Shown: positions 20,376 through 29,114, counted from the first letter of the stretch. The stretch is DNA of 64,000 bases from Bradyrhizobium sp. (GCF_016213215.1 NZ_JACRAW010000025.1:124001-188000), one strand, 5' to 3'. Notes: generated by a model not told the origin, from the sequence alone. Made by a program: numbers and translations.

Positions 20376-21557
20376 ATGATCCGATGCTTGATCGGCGCAA
20401 TCATCATGAGCGTGGCGGCCGGCCGTGCTCTTGCCGCCGATCCCATCGAAATCGGCATCGGCTATCTCAGCCATGCCGGCGTCAGATCGACCTTGTCGCT
20501 GGTCGAGCAGCCGGCGGAGAACGACGGCATCGCCGGCGCGCGCCTCGCGATCGAGGACAACAACACCACCGGCAAGTTCCTCAATCAGCACTTCACCTTG
20601 CAGGAGCATCGTCTCAAGGAGGGCGAAGACGCCGGCCAGGCGGCCACCGCGCTCGCCGAACGGAACGGCTTCATCATCGCCGAGCTGGGTCCCGACGCGC
20701 TGCTCAAGGCTGCCGACGCGCTGCGCGGCCGCGGCACGGTGCTGCTCAACGCGGGCGCGATCGACGACCGGCTGCGCGAACAGGATTGCCGGGCCAACAT
20801 CATCCATGTGGCGCCGACGCGCTCGATGCTGGCGGACGCGCTCGGCCAATACCTCGTGTGGAAGCAATGGAAGCGCTGGCTGCTGGTGGTCGGCTCTCAT
20901 GATCCGGACAGGCTGTACGCCGACGCGCTGCGGCGCGCCGCCACGCGCTTCGGTGCCAAGATCGTGCAGGAGCGAACCTTCGAAGATACCGGCGGCGCGC
21001 GCCGCACCGACAGTGGGGTCACGCTGATCCAGCGCCAGATGCCGGTCTTCACCCAGCAGGCCCCGAGCTATGACGTGCTGGTCGCGGCCGATGAAAGCGA
21101 GGTCTTCGCGGCCTACCTGCCCTACCGAACCTGGGACCCGCGGCCGGTCGCAGGCTCGGCGGGGCTCGTGCCGCGCAGCTGGGACGCCGCGCAGGATCAA
21201 TGGGGCGCGATCCAGCTCCAGAACCGCTTCCTGAGACTGAATTCGCGGCGAATGACGGCGCTGGACATGCAGGCCTGGATTGCGGGGCGGATCGTCGGGG
21301 AAGCGACATCGCGCACCAACTCCGGCGATACCAGGACGGTATTCAAATTCCTCAGGGCACCGGATTTTTCGGTCGCCGCCTTCAAAGGTCAGCGCCTGAC
21401 GCTGCGCGACTGGAACCTGCAGCTGCGCCAGCCCATTCTCCTCGTCGACGGGCGCATGGTGGTCTCGGTTTCGCCGCAGGAAGGCTTCCTGCATCAGGTA
21501 TCCGAACTCGACACGCTCGGTCTCGACCGGCCGGAGACCAAATGCAAGCTGCAGTGA
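20376..21557 (+). CDS. pedA1: ABC substrate-binding protein, PQQ-alcohol dehydrogenase system (PedA1/LutA-like)
   Basis: This 393-residue periplasmic protein has a clear signal peptide (MIRCLIGAIIMSVAAGRALA) and a type I periplasmic-binding fold resembling the branched-chain amino-acid binding family. It matches the family described as the substrate-binding component of the PQQ-dependent alcohol dehydrogenase ABC system. In Pseudomonas putida the related PedA1A2BC system is needed for lanthanide-dependent growth. The start at 20376 follows GGGAGG; a longer frame upstream has no signal peptide. It opens a tight operon (18-base gap, then 4-base overlaps) with the beta-propeller, ATPase and permease genes. 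Confidence 0.88.
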   Translation: MIRCLIGAIIMSVAAGRALAADPIEIGIGYLSHAGVRSTLSLVEQPAENDGIAGARLAIEDNNTTGKFLNQHFTLQEHRLKEGEDAGQAATALAERNGFIIAELGPDALLKAADALRGRGTVLLNAGAIDDRLREQDCRANIIHVAPTRSMLADALGQYLVWKQWKRWLLVVGSHDPDRLYADALRRAATRFGAKIVQERTFEDTGGARRTDSGVTLIQRQMPVFTQQAPSYDVLVAADESEVFAAYLPYRTWDPRPVAGSAGLVPRSWDAAQDQWGAIQLQNRFLRLNSRRMTALDMQAWIAGRIVGEATSRTNSGDTRTVFKFLRAPDFSVAAFKGQRLTLRDWNLQLRQPILLVDGRMVVSVSPQEGFLHQVSELDTLGLDRPETKCKLQ

Positions 21558-21574
21558 AAACGGAGAAATCGCGC

Positions 21575-22546
21575 ATGAGGCGCCTTCGGCTGCTTTCGGC
21601 GATCGGGCTGTGGCTTATGGCCACGGCGCCTGCACATGCCTTCGTCGCCTACGTCTCGAACGAGAAGAGCAACACCGTTTCGGTCATCGACACCGACAGC
21701 TGGACCGTCATCAAGACCATCAAGGTGGGGCAGCGGCCGCGCGGCATCGAGTTCACACGCGACGGCAAGTTCGTCATGGTGGCGGTCGGCGACGACGACA
21801 GGATCGAGGTGATCGATACCAAGACCCAGGAGGTGGTCGACAGCCTTCCCTCCGGGCCCGACCCCGAACTGTTTACGCAGGATGCGGCCGGAAAGCTCCT
21901 CTATGTCGCCAACGAGAACGATAACACCGTCACCATCATTGATGTTCAGAAGCGAATCCGGCTCGGCGACATCCAGGTCGGCGTCGAGCCCGAAGGCATG
22001 ACCATCAGCCCGGACGGCAAGACCCTGATCAACACATCCGAGACGACGAACATGGCGCACTTCATCGATATCGAGAAGCGCCAGGTCTTCGCCAACGTGC
22101 TGGTCGATGCGCGGCCGCGCTTTGCCGAATTCAAGCGCGACGGTTCCGAGCTGTGGGTCTCCTCCGAAATCGGCGGCACCGTCTCGATCATTGATCCGGT
22201 CAAGCACGCCGTCACCAAGAAGATCACCTTCAGCATCCCCGGCCTGCGCCGCGAGGCCATCCAGCCGGTGGGCATCGGCATGACCAGGGACGGCAAGACG
22301 GCGTTCATCGCGCTCGGCCCAGCCAACCGCGTTGCCATTGTCGACGCCGCCAGCCACGAGGTGACCAAATATCTGCTGGTAGGTCAGCGGGTCTGGCACA
22401 TGGACTTCACCCCGGACCAAAAATACCTGCTGGTCACCAACGGCCTATCCAACGACGTCTCGGTCATCGATGTCGCCGCTCAGAAGGTAATCAAATCGAT
22501 ACAGGTCGGCGAACTGCCCTGGGGCATTACGATCGCGCACCCATGA
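21575..22546 (+). CDS. pedA2: YVTN-type beta-propeller protein of the PQQ/lanthanide ABC system (PedA2-like)
   Basis: This 323-residue exported protein has a signal peptide (RRLRLLSAIGLWLMATAPAHA) followed by seven or so YVTN repeats, each with the pattern (Y/L)V(S/A)NE..NTVSVID..., for example FVAYVSNEKSNTVSVIDTD and LLYVANENDNTVTIIDV. Such propellers accompany PQQ-dependent alcohol oxidation clusters, and PedA2 of P. putida is the characterised relative. Its role in the transport system is not known; metal or protein binding is plausible. Translation is probably coupled to the ATPase gene, which overlaps its stop by four bases. Confidence 0.9.
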   Translation: MRRLRLLSAIGLWLMATAPAHAFVAYVSNEKSNTVSVIDTDSWTVIKTIKVGQRPRGIEFTRDGKFVMVAVGDDDRIEVIDTKTQEVVDSLPSGPDPELFTQDAAGKLLYVANENDNTVTIIDVQKRIRLGDIQVGVEPEGMTISPDGKTLINTSETTNMAHFIDIEKRQVFANVLVDARPRFAEFKRDGSELWVSSEIGGTVSIIDPVKHAVTKKITFSIPGLRREAIQPVGIGMTRDGKTAFIALGPANRVAIVDAASHEVTKYLLVGQRVWHMDFTPDQKYLLVTNGLSNDVSVIDVAAQKVIKSIQVGELPWGITIAHP

Positions 22547-23364
22547 TCGCACATGACGCAGCCATAGCCGCAGAGCCGGCGTCGGACATCACCACGCGGC
22601 AAGATCACGCTGTGGCGCCGGCCTTGTCCATCGAAACCGTCAGCCATGCCTACGGCTCTCGACGCGCCCTTAGCGAGGTCAGCTTCACCGTCGCTCCGGC
22701 AAGCTTCACGGCGCTGCTCGGCCTGAACGGCGCCGGCAAGAGCACGCTGTTCTCGCTGATCACGCGCCTGTTCGGCATTCAGAGCGGACGAATCCGCATC
22801 ATCGGCCACGACATCGGCGCGACCCCAGGTGAAGCGTTGCGGCTGATGGGCGTTGTGTTCCAGCCGCGCACGCTCGATCTCGATCTCTCGCTGATGCAGA
22901 ACCTCCTCTATCACGCCGCCCTGCACGGCATCGCCCGCCGCGAAGCAACCGCGCGTGGGCGGGCACTGCTCGAGCGCATTGGTCTTGCCGACCGCGCCTT
23001 AAGCAAGGTGCGCGACCTCTCAGGCGGGCAGATGCGACGACTGGAGATCGCGCGCGCGTTGCTGCACCGCCCGCGCCTCTTGCTGCTCGACGAGCCCACC
23101 GTCGGTCTCGACGTCAAGGCCAGGGCCGACATCATCAGCCATGTCCGCCAACTCGTGACCGAGCAGGGCATCAGCGTGCTCTGGGCCACTCACCTGTTCG
23201 ACGAGATCACTTCCAGCGACGACGTCGTGGTCCTGCATCAGGGCTGCGTGCTGGCGGGCGGACAGGTCGCGCGCGTGATCGCGGAAGCCGGCGCGCAGGA
23301 CATCAACTCGGCCTTCATGCGCCTGACGGCAGGCACGACAAAACCGAGGAGCAGCGAAGCATGA
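22543..23364 (+). CDS. pedB: ABC transporter ATPase of the PQQ/lanthanide system (PedB/LutE-like)
   Basis: This 273-residue ATPase has Walker A GLNGAGKST (60-68), the signature DLSGGQMRR (near 165), Walker B LLLLDEPT and the H-loop WATHLF. The C-terminal extension is typical of type-2 exporter/importer ATPases of the DrrA/CcmA kind. It powers the permease encoded next, overlapping by four bases at both ends (ATGA). About 28 residues precede the ABC domain, so an internal start is possible. The family is labelled the ATP-binding subunit of the PQQ-dependent alcohol dehydrogenase system. Confidence 0.92.
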   Translation: MIAHDAAIAAEPASDITTRQDHAVAPALSIETVSHAYGSRRALSEVSFTVAPASFTALLGLNGAGKSTLFSLITRLFGIQSGRIRIIGHDIGATPGEALRLMGVVFQPRTLDLDLSLMQNLLYHAALHGIARREATARGRALLERIGLADRALSKVRDLSGGQMRRLEIARALLHRPRLLLLDEPTVGLDVKARADIISHVRQLVTEQGISVLWATHLFDEITSSDDVVVLHQGCVLAGGQVARVIAEAGAQDINSAFMRLTAGTTKPRSSEA

Positions 23365-24209
23365 GCTCCACGACGATCGACAGCCGCCGACGCGGCTTCT
23401 CGCTTTCGGAATACGCCACGTGCCTGACCGGGATCGTCTGGCGCGAGGGCCTCCGTTTCCTGCATCAGCGTGAGCGCTTCGTATCGGCGCTGGTGCGGCC
23501 GCTGGTGTGGCTCTTCATCTTCGCGGTAGGCTTTCGGCAGGTGCTCGGCATCTACATCATTCCGCCTTACGAGACCTACATTCTCTACGAGGTCTATATC
23601 GCCCCGGGCCTGATGGCGATGATCCAGCTCTTCAACGGCATGCAATCCTCGCTCTCGATGGTCTACGATCGCGAGATGGGTAACATGCGCACTCTGCTGG
23701 TGAGCCCGCTGCCGCGCTGGTACCTCCTGTTCTGCAAGCTTCTGGCCGGGACCGCCGTGTCGCTGCTGCAGGTCTACGCCTTCCTTCTGATCGCCTGGTT
23801 GTGGGACATCGCTCCGCCGCCGATCGGTTATCTGACCGTGCTGCCGGCGCTGGTCCTGTCCGGCCTGATGCTGGGTTCGCTCGGCATGCTTATTTCCTCC
23901 GGAATCAAGCAGCTGGAGAATTTTGCGGGGGTGATGAACTTCGTGATCTTCCCGATGTTCTTTGCCTCGTCCGCGCTTTATCCGCTGTGGCGCGTGCAGG
24001 AGGGCAGCCCGATGCTCTATTATTTATGCCAGGCGAACCCGTTCACCCATGCGGTCGAATTGATCCGGTTTGCGCTGTACGGCCATGTCAACTGGATTTC
24101 ACTCGCGGTGGTCGGCTCCTGCACGATCGCCTTCATGATCGGTGCGATCTACGCCTACGATCCGTCGCGAGGTCTTGCCCGTCGCATGCCTCCGGGAGGC
24201 GAGACATGA
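23361..24209 (+). CDS. pedC: ABC-2 type permease (PedC/LutF-like)
   Basis: This 282-residue inner-membrane protein has about six transmembrane helices and an ABC-2 fold: an amphipathic N-terminus with EGLRFLHQRERFVSALVRP, helices at about 45-65, 100-125, 135-160, 165-190 and 200-225, and one near the C-terminus. It belongs to the family named PedC in alcohol-catabolism clusters. ABC-2 permeases usually export, yet genetic work on PedA1A2BC and Lut systems links them to lanthanide uptake, so the direction of transport is an open point. Starts and stops overlap those of its neighbours by four bases. Confidence 0.9.
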   Translation: MSSTTIDSRRRGFSLSEYATCLTGIVWREGLRFLHQRERFVSALVRPLVWLFIFAVGFRQVLGIYIIPPYETYILYEVYIAPGLMAMIQLFNGMQSSLSMVYDREMGNMRTLLVSPLPRWYLLFCKLLAGTAVSLLQVYAFLLIAWLWDIAPPPIGYLTVLPALVLSGLMLGSLGMLISSGIKQLENFAGVMNFVIFPMFFASSALYPLWRVQEGSPMLYYLCQANPFTHAVELIRFALYGHVNWISLAVVGSCTIAFMIGAIYAYDPSRGLARRMPPGGET

Positions 24210-24817
24210 GCTCGCGGATTTCGATCATTGCCCTGCTATTACTCGCATCATCGGCACAACCGGGACATCCGGCCAATCCGCGCGATCCCGATTGGCCGTG
24301 CGCCCAGGCCAAGGTGCCGGAAATCTCGCTGGCAGCGGTGTGGGCCGGTCCGCCGCTTGATGACGTCCAGGACAAATGGAAGGACGACGCCAACATCAGC
24401 AGCCTCGTCGGTAGGCTCGCCGCGAGGCGAACCCCGATGGAGGAGGCACAAAAGGAGATCACACAATATCTGGCCACCGCTACGGACAAGACCAGGGCCG
24501 CCAAGCTTCTGTTCGTCGGATTGTTCGACACGCTCAATGCGCAGCGGTTCTCGGTCATGAACGGGCTGGAACGCGCTACCCGGAAGCAGCGCGAGGCTGC
24601 AGACATGATCCGCTCCGCGACGATCGCGCTGCAGGCGCTGCAGGGCGCTTCTTCCCCGGATCAGCAGAAAGTCAACGAGCTCAGCAACCAATTGACCTGG
24701 GAGACGCGTATTTTCGAGGACCGCCGCCGCGTCGTCAAATTCGTGTGCGAGGTACCGACGACGATCGACCAGCGGCTGTTTGCCCTCAGCCGCATCATCC
24801 AGCAGGAGATCGAGTAG
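24206..24817 (+). CDS. Periplasmic protein of unknown function in the ped-like operon
   Basis: This 203-residue protein overlaps the permease stop by four bases, so it is the fifth gene of the operon. It has a signal peptide (about 1-23, SIIALLLLASSAQPGHP), then DPDWPCAQAKVPEIS with one of only two Cys, and an otherwise helical, Gln/Lys/Glu-rich body (about 75-200) that is likely a long helical hairpin. The second Cys is in FVCEVPTT near 180, so a disulfide between the two is likely. I do not know a family name. Context suggests an accessory periplasmic factor for lanthanide or PQQ handling. Confidence 0.75.
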   Translation: MSSRISIIALLLLASSAQPGHPANPRDPDWPCAQAKVPEISLAAVWAGPPLDDVQDKWKDDANISSLVGRLAARRTPMEEAQKEITQYLATATDKTRAAKLLFVGLFDTLNAQRFSVMNGLERATRKQREAADMIRSATIALQALQGASSPDQQKVNELSNQLTWETRIFEDRRRVVKFVCEVPTTIDQRLFALSRIIQQEIE

Positions 24818-24964
24818 CGCCGGCCGGCGGTATCGCCGTCGTGCCAATCCACTGGTTCCGCATCATGAGTTGCGGTATCACAAAGCCGTGTGACGACTTT
24901 CGTGTCATGTTTTGGGTCGATTGGCGCGTTCTTGTCGCCGAAGCCCCACAAACGGGAGGCCGTC

Positions 24965-25258
24965 ATGAGAATAGCAACGCTGATTCTGGCTGGCTCTGCA
25001 GCCGTCACCATGCTCGCGCCCGGGGCACTCGCCCAGCAAGGCGAGCGAGGCATGATCACCAAGATCGACCGCATCCACGGCACGATCGCAATCCAGGCGC
25101 AACAAAGCGGCACGGTGGGATCGAGCAACAGCGGCCCGCTGCAGGAGTTCAGCGTCAAGGATAGCCGCATGCTCGAGAACCTCCATGCTGGGGACAGGGT
25201 GACGTTTTCGGCCACGGGTAGCGGCGGCATGAAGACCATCACGGAAATCAAGAAGTAG
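24965..25258 (+). CDS. CusF-like small periplasmic protein lacking copper ligands
   Basis: This 97-residue protein has a signal peptide (MRIATLILAGSAAVTMLAPG, then ALAQ) and an OB-like CusF fold: ITKIDRIHGTIAIQ, LQEFSVKDSRMLENLHAGDRVTF and the closing TITEIKK. CusF binds Cu(I) through a His, a Trp and Met-x-Met. The equivalent WPAMTM segment is missing here and replaced by a Ser/Gly-rich loop, so copper binding as in CusF is unlikely. GGGAGG precedes the ATG. It follows the ped-like operon by 147 bases. A different metal or a structural role is possible. Confidence 0.75.
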   Translation: MRIATLILAGSAAVTMLAPGALAQQGERGMITKIDRIHGTIAIQAQQSGTVGSSNSGPLQEFSVKDSRMLENLHAGDRVTFSATGSGGMKTITEIKK

Positions 25259-25302
25259 TTGCGCGACGAGTAGGACGCGACGGGGCGATTGCTAGACGTC
25301 GC

Positions 25303-25866
25303 CTACTTCTTCTCACCGGGGTGCGGCTCGGGCTGCGCTTGCGTCGTCGGCAGGTCGGCCCGCTCCCAGCCGTCGGTGCCTTCCGGATACCAGGCCACGT
25401 TGCGATAGCCGTAAGACAATGCCCGCTTGGCCGCATTCCACGCCATCCAGCAATCGGCCTGGCAGTAGATCACGAGCAGCGCGGACATGTTGCCGCCGGA
25501 CGCCCGCGCGAGACCCTGCTTTAGATAGTCTTCCGTCGCTGGGGCAAGCACGCCGTAGCCGGTGTCGGGCAGCCAAACGCTGCGGGGAACATCGAAGCGC
25601 GGCTTGTCGCGCCACACCGTACCTGCCGGCAGGTTCTGCGGCCTGGGTGGGCGCGGCAGGACGTCGATGAAGGCGCCGGACTTGTCGCGCCAGATGGCCT
25701 CGGCTTCGGCCGTTGAAAGCACGCGGGCGCCCGCAAGGGTCGCCGGCACCGGAGCGCGATAATTGTCGGTACGGTAGCCCTGGGGCTCCGGGACGTTCTG
25801 CTGCGCTAACGACGGAGCCGAGAGCGCGAGAGCGAGAAGGGTCGAACTCGCGAAGTGACGTTTCAT
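25303..25866 (-). CDS. PQQ-associated rhodanese-like protein with a CX3CW motif
   Basis: This 187-residue protein has a signal peptide (about 1-21, ending SLAQ) and a rhodanese-like fold: FIDVLPRPP, the loop IYCQADCWMAWNAAKRA (Cys135, Cys139, Trp140) and YGYRNVAWYPEGTDGW. It matches the PQQ-dependent catabolism-associated family known for a Cys-Cys-Trp motif. The two Cys occupy the rhodanese active-site loop, so persulfide or disulfide chemistry in the periplasm is likely. It overlaps the stop of the MoxJ-like gene upstream by four bases. With SoxYZ- and SoxH-like proteins nearby, it may belong to a sulfur-transfer relay. Confidence 0.9.
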   Translation of the reverse strand: MKRHFASSTLLALALSAPSLAQQNVPEPQGYRTDNYRAPVPATLAGARVLSTAEAEAIWRDKSGAFIDVLPRPPRPQNLPAGTVWRDKPRFDVPRSVWLPDTGYGVLAPATEDYLKQGLARASGGNMSALLVIYCQADCWMAWNAAKRALSYGYRNVAWYPEGTDGWERADLPTTQAQPEPHPGEKK

Positions 25867-26750
25867 GGCGACTTTGTCGCCGCCTCTGCACCGATCGGCC
25901 GATCATTCTCGTCGAGCAGGGGAACGCCGAAGTCGAGCAGGATCTTGTTGATGGCCGGCTGGTTTTCCTGAATCAGCTGGTTGAGCTGCCGCTTCCAGTT
26001 CTGGTCGGCGGGGCGCACCCCCATGCCGATGCGATAGACCAGATGCGGCCCCTTTGTCTCCTTGACCAGCGGCGTGACTTGCAGCGGCTGGCTTGCGTTC
26101 TTGGCGTAGAATCCGGCCATCGGACCCCACAGGACGGCGGCGTCGATCGTGCCTGACGTCAGGTCCTTGATCATTGCCTCGGCCGAGGAGGCGATACGGG
26201 TGTCGATCATCAGCGGATAGGGCTTGGCGTTCGCCATCAGGCCGGCGGCCGCCATATTGGTCGCTGGCGGGGTGCCGGCGACGATTCCGATGTGCTTGCC
26301 CTTTAACCGCTCGTCTTCCAGCGTCGTCACATCCTCAAGGCCGCTGCCCTGCCTCGCGATCAGAGCATAGGCCGTTCGGTAATACGGATTGGTTCCCTGC
26401 ACCAGATCGCCGCCTTGAGGAAAGCCCATGATCACGTCGCAGCGGTGCGCGCCGAGCGTCATGCGAACGAAGCCGGTTGCCTGCGGGAAGTAGACGTAGT
26501 CGAGCTTCTTGTGAAGCTTGTCGGCAAACAGCTCCGCCAGCTTGTTTTCGAAGCCTTCGCCTTTCTCGTTGGAGAACGGCAGGTTGCGCGGATCGGCACA
26601 GACCCTGAAGACCTTCGGGTCCACCAGTTCGAACGACAGATCGCCGCTGTCGCTCGTCTGCGCCCGGGCCCACTCGCGATCCACAAGCATCGCTGCCGCC
26701 GTAAGAGCGGCGACAATCAAGAACCGGCGTCGTAGCTTGCTCTTTGTCAT
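25863..26750 (-). CDS. Quinoprotein dehydrogenase-associated periplasmic binding protein (MoxJ/XoxJ-like)
   Basis: This 295-residue exported protein has a signal region (RRRFLIVAALTAAAMLV) and a type II periplasmic-binding fold: FRVCADPRNLPFSNEKGEGF, YYRTAYALIAR, GIVAGTPPATNM and LTSGTIDAAVLWGPMAGF. This family is linked to quinoprotein methanol dehydrogenases; XoxJ has been proposed to help activate the dehydrogenase. I chose the ATG at 26750; the frame extends upstream to 26822 without a better signal. It forms a two-gene operon with the CX3CW protein and is divergent from the SoxH-like gene. Confidence 0.9.
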   Translation of the reverse strand: MTKSKLRRRFLIVAALTAAAMLVDREWARAQTSDSGDLSFELVDPKVFRVCADPRNLPFSNEKGEGFENKLAELFADKLHKKLDYVYFPQATGFVRMTLGAHRCDVIMGFPQGGDLVQGTNPYYRTAYALIARQGSGLEDVTTLEDERLKGKHIGIVAGTPPATNMAAAGLMANAKPYPLMIDTRIASSAEAMIKDLTSGTIDAAVLWGPMAGFYAKNASQPLQVTPLVKETKGPHLVYRIGMGVRPADQNWKRQLNQLIQENQPAINKILLDFGVPLLDENDRPIGAEAATKSP

Positions 26751-26909
26751 CGAAGGTCGATCCGGCCTGACGAACTTCAAGATAGTCAAAACCCTATGCG
26801 CCTCAATTGTGGCCAGTAGCACAAATAATGTTCACCATGCCTCGTTCCGCATGTTGCGACGCAACCTGATCGCCATCGAACATCTCTCCCGAAAGGCAAG
26901 ACGAAAGGC

Positions 26910-27836
26910 ATGGTCCGGCTCGCTTCGATTGCGATCTTCCTCGCCCTGCTCTGCGCATCCACCTCCGCGCAGGCGCAGCAACAAGCACTGGCCGTAACCG
27001 AGATCGCTCCCGGCGTCTTCGTCCATGAGGGCGTGACGGCGTTGATGACGCGCGAGAACGAAGGTGCTATCGCCAACGTCGGATTCATCATCGGCGACAG
27101 CGGGGTCGCCGTGATCGATACGGGGGGAAGCGTCCGCGAAGGCGAGCGGTTGCTAGCGGCCATTCGCGCCCGCACCGATGAGCCGATCCGTTACGTCATC
27201 AACACCCACGCCCATCCGGATCACGTGTTCGGTAACGCCGCCTTTGCGCACGAGGGAACCCTCTTCGTCGGCCACAGCAACTGCCCGCGCGCTCTCGCCA
27301 CCCGCGGGCAGTTCTACATCGACAATTTCCGCCGGATCATGGGCCATGAGCTGATCAATCCCGTGCGGCTCATGGCCGCGACCGTGCTGGTCGACGGCAC
27401 GCTCACGCTCGACCTGGGTTCACGGGCGCTTGTCCTGCGGGCCTGGCCAACCGCGCACAGCGACAACGATCTCACCGTCCTGGATGTGAAGAGTGGAACC
27501 CTCTTTGCCGGTGACCTCGTGTTCCTGAGGCATGTTCCGGTGCTCGACGGCAGTCTCCGTGGCTGGCTGAAGGCGCTGGACGAACTCTCCGCGATATCCG
27601 CGCAGCGTGTCGTTCCCGGTCATGGGCACGTAAGCGAATGGCCCGCAGCGCTCGCCGACGAGCGCCGCTATCTCCAGACCCTCCTATCCGACGTCCGCAC
27701 GCTTTTCGCACGCGGTAGGCCGATCGCTGAGGCGGCCCGACAAGCAGCATCCTCGGAGCGCTCGCACTGGGAACTTTTCGACGACTACAACGCGCGCAAC
27801 GCAACAGCCGCATTCTCCGAAATTGAATGGGAATAG
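26910..27836 (+). CDS. SoxH-like periplasmic metallo-hydrolase of the quinoprotein relay
   Basis: This 308-residue metallo-beta-lactamase-fold protein has a signal peptide (about 1-23, ending SAQAQ) and the metal motif THAHPDH (His100, His102, Asp104, His105). A further His (HSDND region), the LFAGDLVF Asp and the PGHGH His complete a two-metal site. It matches the family called quinoprotein relay system zinc metallohydrolase 2. Its partner, the SoxYZ-like carrier, starts 58 bases downstream. By analogy with SoxH it may act on carrier-bound sulfur, but its reaction is unknown. Confidence 0.92.
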   Translation: MVRLASIAIFLALLCASTSAQAQQQALAVTEIAPGVFVHEGVTALMTRENEGAIANVGFIIGDSGVAVIDTGGSVREGERLLAAIRARTDEPIRYVINTHAHPDHVFGNAAFAHEGTLFVGHSNCPRALATRGQFYIDNFRRIMGHELINPVRLMAATVLVDGTLTLDLGSRALVLRAWPTAHSDNDLTVLDVKSGTLFAGDLVFLRHVPVLDGSLRGWLKALDELSAISAQRVVPGHGHVSEWPAALADERRYLQTLLSDVRTLFARGRPIAEAARQAASSERSHWELFDDYNARNATAAFSEIEWE

Positions 27837-27894
27837 CATACTGCATCGCCTATAGTGCGGCCGTTTCTTCCATCGTCGCGAGGAGAGTGCGCCC

Positions 27895-28722
27895 ATGTTC
27901 AGAGCCTGCTTTCGCCTGCTCTGCACCGCCATGCTGAGCGTTATGCTCGGGACGCATCTCGCGCGCGCGGACAATACGGACGGTTACGATCCCTGGCCCG
28001 GCCTGGTGCAGGACATCTTCAATAATCGCCCGATGAATGACGGCGGCGGAGTCATCGCCATCGAAATGCCGTACCGCGCCGAGGATGCCGCGATCGTCCC
28101 GGTGAAACTCAGGACCACACTTTCACCCGACGATAGCCGCAGCGTCCGCACCATCACGCTCGTCATCGACCGGAACCCCGCGCCGATGGCGGCGAAGTTC
28201 GAATTGGGCCGAGACGCCAACGTCACGGAAATCTCAACCCGCGTACGGGTCAACAGCTACACCGACGTCCACGCGGTGGCCGAGCTGAGCGACGGCAAGC
28301 TCTATGTGGTCAAGACCTACGTCAAGGCATCCGGCGGATGCTCGGCACCGGCGGCCAAGAACGTGGAAGAGGCGAAGAACAGGCTTGGCCAGATGCGTTT
28401 CCGGCAGTTTGCAACGTCCGACCAGGACCGCGCGAAGGGCGTGCGAGAGGCCCAGATCATGATCGGCCATCCCAACAATTCCGGCCTGCAGATGGACCAG
28501 CTCACCCAGTTGTACATTCCGGCATTCTTCGTCGACCAGCTCAAGCTCTGGCAAGACGACAGCCTGGTGCTGGCGATGGAAGGCGGGATTTCCATCTCGG
28601 AGGATCCCAACCTCCGCTTCACATATGTGTCAAACGGCGCCAAGCGCTTTCGCGCCGAGGCCAGGGATACCGACGGGCACGTCTTCCGGAACGAGTGGGA
28701 CATCGACAAGCCGGGCATCTGA
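27895..28722 (+). CDS. Quinoprotein dehydrogenase-associated SoxYZ-like carrier
   Basis: This 275-residue protein fuses a SoxY-like half (about 30-155) and a SoxZ-like half (about 175-275). After the signal peptide (ending LARADN), the SoxY half ends in YVKASGGCSAPA, where Cys149 in GGC corresponds to the sulfur-carrying Cys of SoxY (GGCGG). The SoxZ half has AQIMIGHPNNSGLQMDQ and the closing RFRAEARDTDGHVFRNEW. SoxYZ carries sulfur intermediates; in PQQ clusters its cargo is not known. AGGAGAG lies 12 bases before the ATG. Co-transcription with the upstream SoxH-like gene is very likely. Confidence 0.92.
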   Translation: MFRACFRLLCTAMLSVMLGTHLARADNTDGYDPWPGLVQDIFNNRPMNDGGGVIAIEMPYRAEDAAIVPVKLRTTLSPDDSRSVRTITLVIDRNPAPMAAKFELGRDANVTEISTRVRVNSYTDVHAVAELSDGKLYVVKTYVKASGGCSAPAAKNVEEAKNRLGQMRFRQFATSDQDRAKGVREAQIMIGHPNNSGLQMDQLTQLYIPAFFVDQLKLWQDDSLVLAMEGGISISEDPNLRFTYVSNGAKRFRAEARDTDGHVFRNEWDIDKPGI

Positions 28723-28757
28723 AGCCGCGCCGGCGACGGCAGGCAGCGGACGCAGTC

Positions 28758-29114
28758 TCAGAAGCACCTCACCTCGGCTTCGGCCTGCGCCCGCCGCAAC
28801 TCGTTGACGGCGCTCGTCGCCTGCTCGGACGTGCGAAACTGCGCACCCATATCCCCGCGCACCTGTGCCATGCTGAGCACGGTTTCCGCAGTGACATAGC
28901 GGTCGTACGGCATCAGCGAAGCAATCACGTCGATCGAACAGGAACAGTGCTCGATCGCCTGCCGGGTCTCCCCGTTCGCCTTCAGGCAGCCGAACACGTA
29001 TTCCGCGCGCGCAGCGGTAGGATAGTCATTGATCTCGTCGGCCCGCACGAGACACATTGGAGACATCAACAGCAACACGGCGACAATTGGCCGTACCGGT
29101 CCGGGAAGCTTCAC
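28758..29114 (-). CDS. Small Cys-containing periplasmic protein
   Basis: This 118-residue protein has a signal peptide (about 1-25, ending LVRADE) and Cys43, Cys57, Cys59 and Cys117 in the mature part, with the pattern YVFGCLKANG then EHCSCSID. The spacing suggests two disulfides in a small helical domain. I recall similar proteins beside quinoprotein genes, but have no family name. It is convergent with the SoxYZ-like gene and divergent from the NMT1-type ABC genes. Confidence 0.75.
   Translation of the reverse strand: MKLPGPVRPIVAVLLLMSPMCLVRADEINDYPTAARAEYVFGCLKANGETRQAIEHCSCSIDVIASLMPYDRYVTAETVLSMAQVRGDMGAQFRTSEQATSAVNELRRAQAEAEVRCF

Noticed and set aside
27895..28722. A true thiosulfate-oxidising Sox system
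   Set aside because: SoxYZ and SoxH relatives are present, but SoxAX, SoxB and SoxCD are missing and the neighbours are quinoprotein genes.
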